Shown: positions 4,327 through 6,303 of the stretch, in pieces | Layout of the letters: the number at the start of each line of letters is the position of its first letter | How positions within the stretch are numbered: the stretch's first letter is position 1 | DNA from: CAZGSG01 sp964528095 | GTDB lineage: Bacteria; Bacteroidota; Bacteroidia; Chitinophagales; Chitinophagaceae | DNA: 6,303 bases | Reading direction: 5' to 3' | Assembly (NCBI GenBank): GCA_964528095.1 | Contig: CAZGSG010000343.1 | Location: 1 to 6,303 of the forward strand | Made by a program: the position numbers and the translations under genes | The notes under the pieces: model-generated | Databases searched by the model: none | Told to the model about the DNA's origin: nothing | Seen by the model: only the letters and a program-made list of their open reading frames with translations

Positions 4327-6303
4327 CTACGGTTTCACATTGATCCGAACTCCCTCGCTATGCGCACTAAACTCTGGCGCATACATGCATTGGATCGTAG
4401 TAATGCCATTGCTGAAATTACCTGCATGGGTGATGAAGAGGGGATATTCGAACACATAGGTCCCTTTATTTAGCCTGCTGAAAAAGAAATTTGTACTGGC
4501 GTCTTTTGTGCTCTCATAATAACCCAGGCCGCCCTGCCATTTATAACTGCTCAGCACATTTACCGGCTCCAGCGCCGCTGCTCGCATATCCTTCATATGC
4601 ACATATTCCATTTCACGGTCTACGCGCAGCTCTATTCTTACTTTGATCTTATCGCCGATTTTTAACTGGTCGCCTTCATTCACCGGTGTCAGCACGGGAC
4701 CGCGATCACTGTTTGTTTCGATAAACAGTTTTTTGGCCAGCTTCAATGGTGTTGCCGCCGTGCTGATCTTATCCAGGTCTTCGAAATACTGCCAATACAC
4801 ACCTCCCCAACTGGCTTTATCTGTACCCGTATTACCGGATACCGATACGGAGATCTTACCCATGTCCGACTTTACAGCCGCTCCATCAATGGTCTTTTTA
4901 AAATACCCGGTTCCTTCTTCCTGTTTATTATCAGTTGATCTGATGATGGTTTTACCCATCGTGATCTGAACAGCAGGTTGATCGGTCAGCCATTGACTGC
5001 CTTGTAGCAATAATGCATAGCAGGCTTCTGCTGTTGCTTTTGTTGATTCCCACCTGTTCGTTTGTTTATTTTTCAGCAACCAGGTACGCAATTCATTTAC
5101 TGTTTTTGTATCATTGGCAATCTCCTGGAATGCTTCTATGAGCAATGCCTGTCTTTCGATAGGCGCTTCATACCACCACCAGCTGCGGGAAGCATCTTTC
5201 CAGTACATACCCAGTTCTTCATTGGTAATAGAAGTCTCTTTCAGCGATTTTAAAATAGCTGCAGGTGTTTTTGCATCACCTGTTCTTTGTAAGATCAGTG
5301 CAATCATGCCCTGCATATACTTGTTTTGTTGTGTCCATGCAAGCGGCAGGCGGCTTCTGAAATAATTATACGCTGTTTGACTGGCTGCTGCTATTTTTTG
5401 ATCAGGGAAAAAACTGCGCATATACAGGTATTGAACTATGCTATAATCGGGAGTGTATTTTTTTAGATCGGTCTTGTACTTGACAAGATTGTCATAGTCT
5501 TCTTTCAATTTGCGATCCAGGTAAGGAATAGCGGTAGCAAGGATCTGGTTGAGTTTTACCTCCTGTCCTGCAGCGATGCCTTTCAGTTTTTTCAGGTGCC
5601 CGATGCCGGTAACAATATACTGTGTGATATAACGGTCATCTGGTCCGCCTTTGAACCAGACAAACCCGCCATTGCTGCTTTGCAATTGTTTCAGTTTATC
5701 AAAGGCGTTATTAAGCTGCCCGCTCATTTTTACCATATCAAAGAGCAACCCGATATTTCTTTTTTGTTCCGCTTCACTTTTAGCCTGTAATACCCAGGGT
5801 GTTTCTTCCAGTAAGATCGCTTTCAGCTCCTGGTTTTTTTGCAGGTTACTCAAAAGGGCTGCTGTATCTGTCGTCTTCCATTTTTCAAATACCTGTTTGA
5901 TACGGGGTGATGAATTAGCGATAAAACTGGCCAGTGAATTGGCATAATACCTGTTCCAGTTTTGTTCTGCGCATTCATATGGATATTCCATTAAATAGGG
6001 TAGGGCCTGCACTGCATACCAGGCAGGGTTGGAAGTATATTCTACCGTCAGTGCATAATGTTGTAATGTTTCCGATTTGTCTGCGTTCAGTAATTTTTCA
6101 AAAACAAAATCCTTTGTTCCGGTTCCTTTCATCGGCAATGCCATTGTTTCGGTCACCAGCATGCGATTGGTCAATACTGGTAATGAATTTTCTTCACCAT
6201 CGGAGAATTCATTTGCTTTGGCCACGATCCGCCAGGTCAACGCTTTATTGAACTGGTAAGGGACTTCGATGGGGAACTTTACAGCTTCACTTTGTCCCGC
6301 CGC
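4327..6303 (-). CDS. Bacterial alpha-2-macroglobulin family protein, C-terminal part (5' end beyond window)
   Basis: The frame is open from the right edge to TAG at 4327-4329 (658 residues in the window), with a second in-frame TAG at 4321-4323. Bacteroidota members of this family often approach 2000 residues, so this is roughly the last third. Members are exported, usually to the periplasm or as lipoproteins, and trap proteases that cleave a bait region; the signal peptide and bait region would lie upstream. Visible here: end of a macroglobulin domain (about 1-85); the thioester domain beginning with EYPYECAEQ, whose CAEQ at fragment residues 111-114 (5962-5973) keeps the Cys and Gln that form the thioester; an alpha-helical thioester-domain body (to about 430); then beta-rich macroglobulin domains ending in a conserved block with KDMRAA, DASTNFF, KGTYVFEY, GNFSNG and CMYAPEF (fragment residues 567-650). 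A TTG at 6240 is not a start, since homologous sequence continues upstream. No penicillin-binding protein 1C gene lies downstream. Confidence 0.92.
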   Translation of the reverse strand, partial: AAGQSEAVKFPIEVPYQFNKALTWRIVAKANEFSDGEENSLPVLTNRMLVTETMALPMKGTGTKDFVFEKLLNADKSETLQHYALTVEYTSNPAWYAVQALPYLMEYPYECAEQNWNRYYANSLASFIANSSPRIKQVFEKWKTTDTAALLSNLQKNQELKAILLEETPWVLQAKSEAEQKRNIGLLFDMVKMSGQLNNAFDKLKQLQSSNGGFVWFKGGPDDRYITQYIVTGIGHLKKLKGIAAGQEVKLNQILATAIPYLDRKLKEDYDNLVKYKTDLKKYTPDYSIVQYLYMRSFFPDQKIAAASQTAYNYFRSRLPLAWTQQNKYMQGMIALILQRTGDAKTPAAILKSLKETSITNEELGMYWKDASRSWWWYEAPIERQALLIEAFQEIANDTKTVNELRTWLLKNKQTNRWESTKATAEACYALLLQGSQWLTDQPAVQITMGKTIIRSTDNKQEEGTGYFKKTIDGAAVKSDMGKISVSVSGNTGTDKASWGGVYWQYFEDLDKISTAATPLKLAKKLFIETNSDRGPVLTPVNEGDQLKIGDKIKVRIELRVDREMEYVHMKDMRAAALEPVNVLSSYKWQGGLGYYESTKDASTNFFFSRLNKGTYVFEYPLFITHAGNFSNGITTIQCMYAPEFSAHSEGVRINVKP

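Noticed and set aside
4327..6240. Taking TTG at 6240 as the start of the macroglobulin gene
   Set aside because: The frame stays open to the window edge with family-like sequence and the product would lack a signal peptide; the start is outside the window.

Overview
The window most likely comes from a member of the Bacteroidota, probably the Chitinophagaceae or a close relative. The support is: promoters of the Bacteroidota type (TTG or TTTG, about 20 bases, then TAnnTTTG) in front of the genes; no Shine-Dalgarno sequence before any visible start; moderate GC content; and a very large alpha-2-macroglobulin of the kind common in this phylum. The genus is an inference.

Layout from left to right. 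(1) 1-1782, minus: aspS, aspartyl-tRNA synthetase, nearly complete, with only the last residues beyond the left edge. (2) 1783-2090: a 308-bp divergent intergenic region with a very good aspS promoter on the minus strand, a weaker promoter for the rightward gene, and two short perfect palindromes. (3) 2091-2876, plus: an MtfA-like (M90) zinc metallopeptidase, followed by a possible 25-codon ORF (2873-2950) that overlaps its stop codon as ATGA. (4) 2988-4049, minus: an FAD-dependent oxidoreductase of the DAO family, converging on the peptidase and probably read from a nearly leaderless mRNA. (5) 4050-4326: an intergenic region with a long hairpin element (29-bp perfect inverted arms, 118 bp overall, at 4103-4220) and a clear intrinsic terminator (4245-4273). 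(6) 4327-6303, minus: the C-terminal third or so of a bacterial alpha-2-macroglobulin with an intact CxEQ thioester motif; its 5' part lies beyond the right edge.

The genes do not form an obvious pathway. Each large gene seems to be its own transcription unit: aspS and the peptidase are divergent, the peptidase and oxidoreductase converge, and the macroglobulin is separated from the oxidoreductase by a terminator, a repeat element and a promoter. The genes look like ordinary chromosomal core and semi-core genes. The least explained parts are the 118-bp hairpin element with its CACGGAG copies, the small ORF coupled to the peptidase, and the unknown substrates of the peptidase and oxidoreductase. 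I found no CRISPR array, RNA gene, transposase or phage gene.
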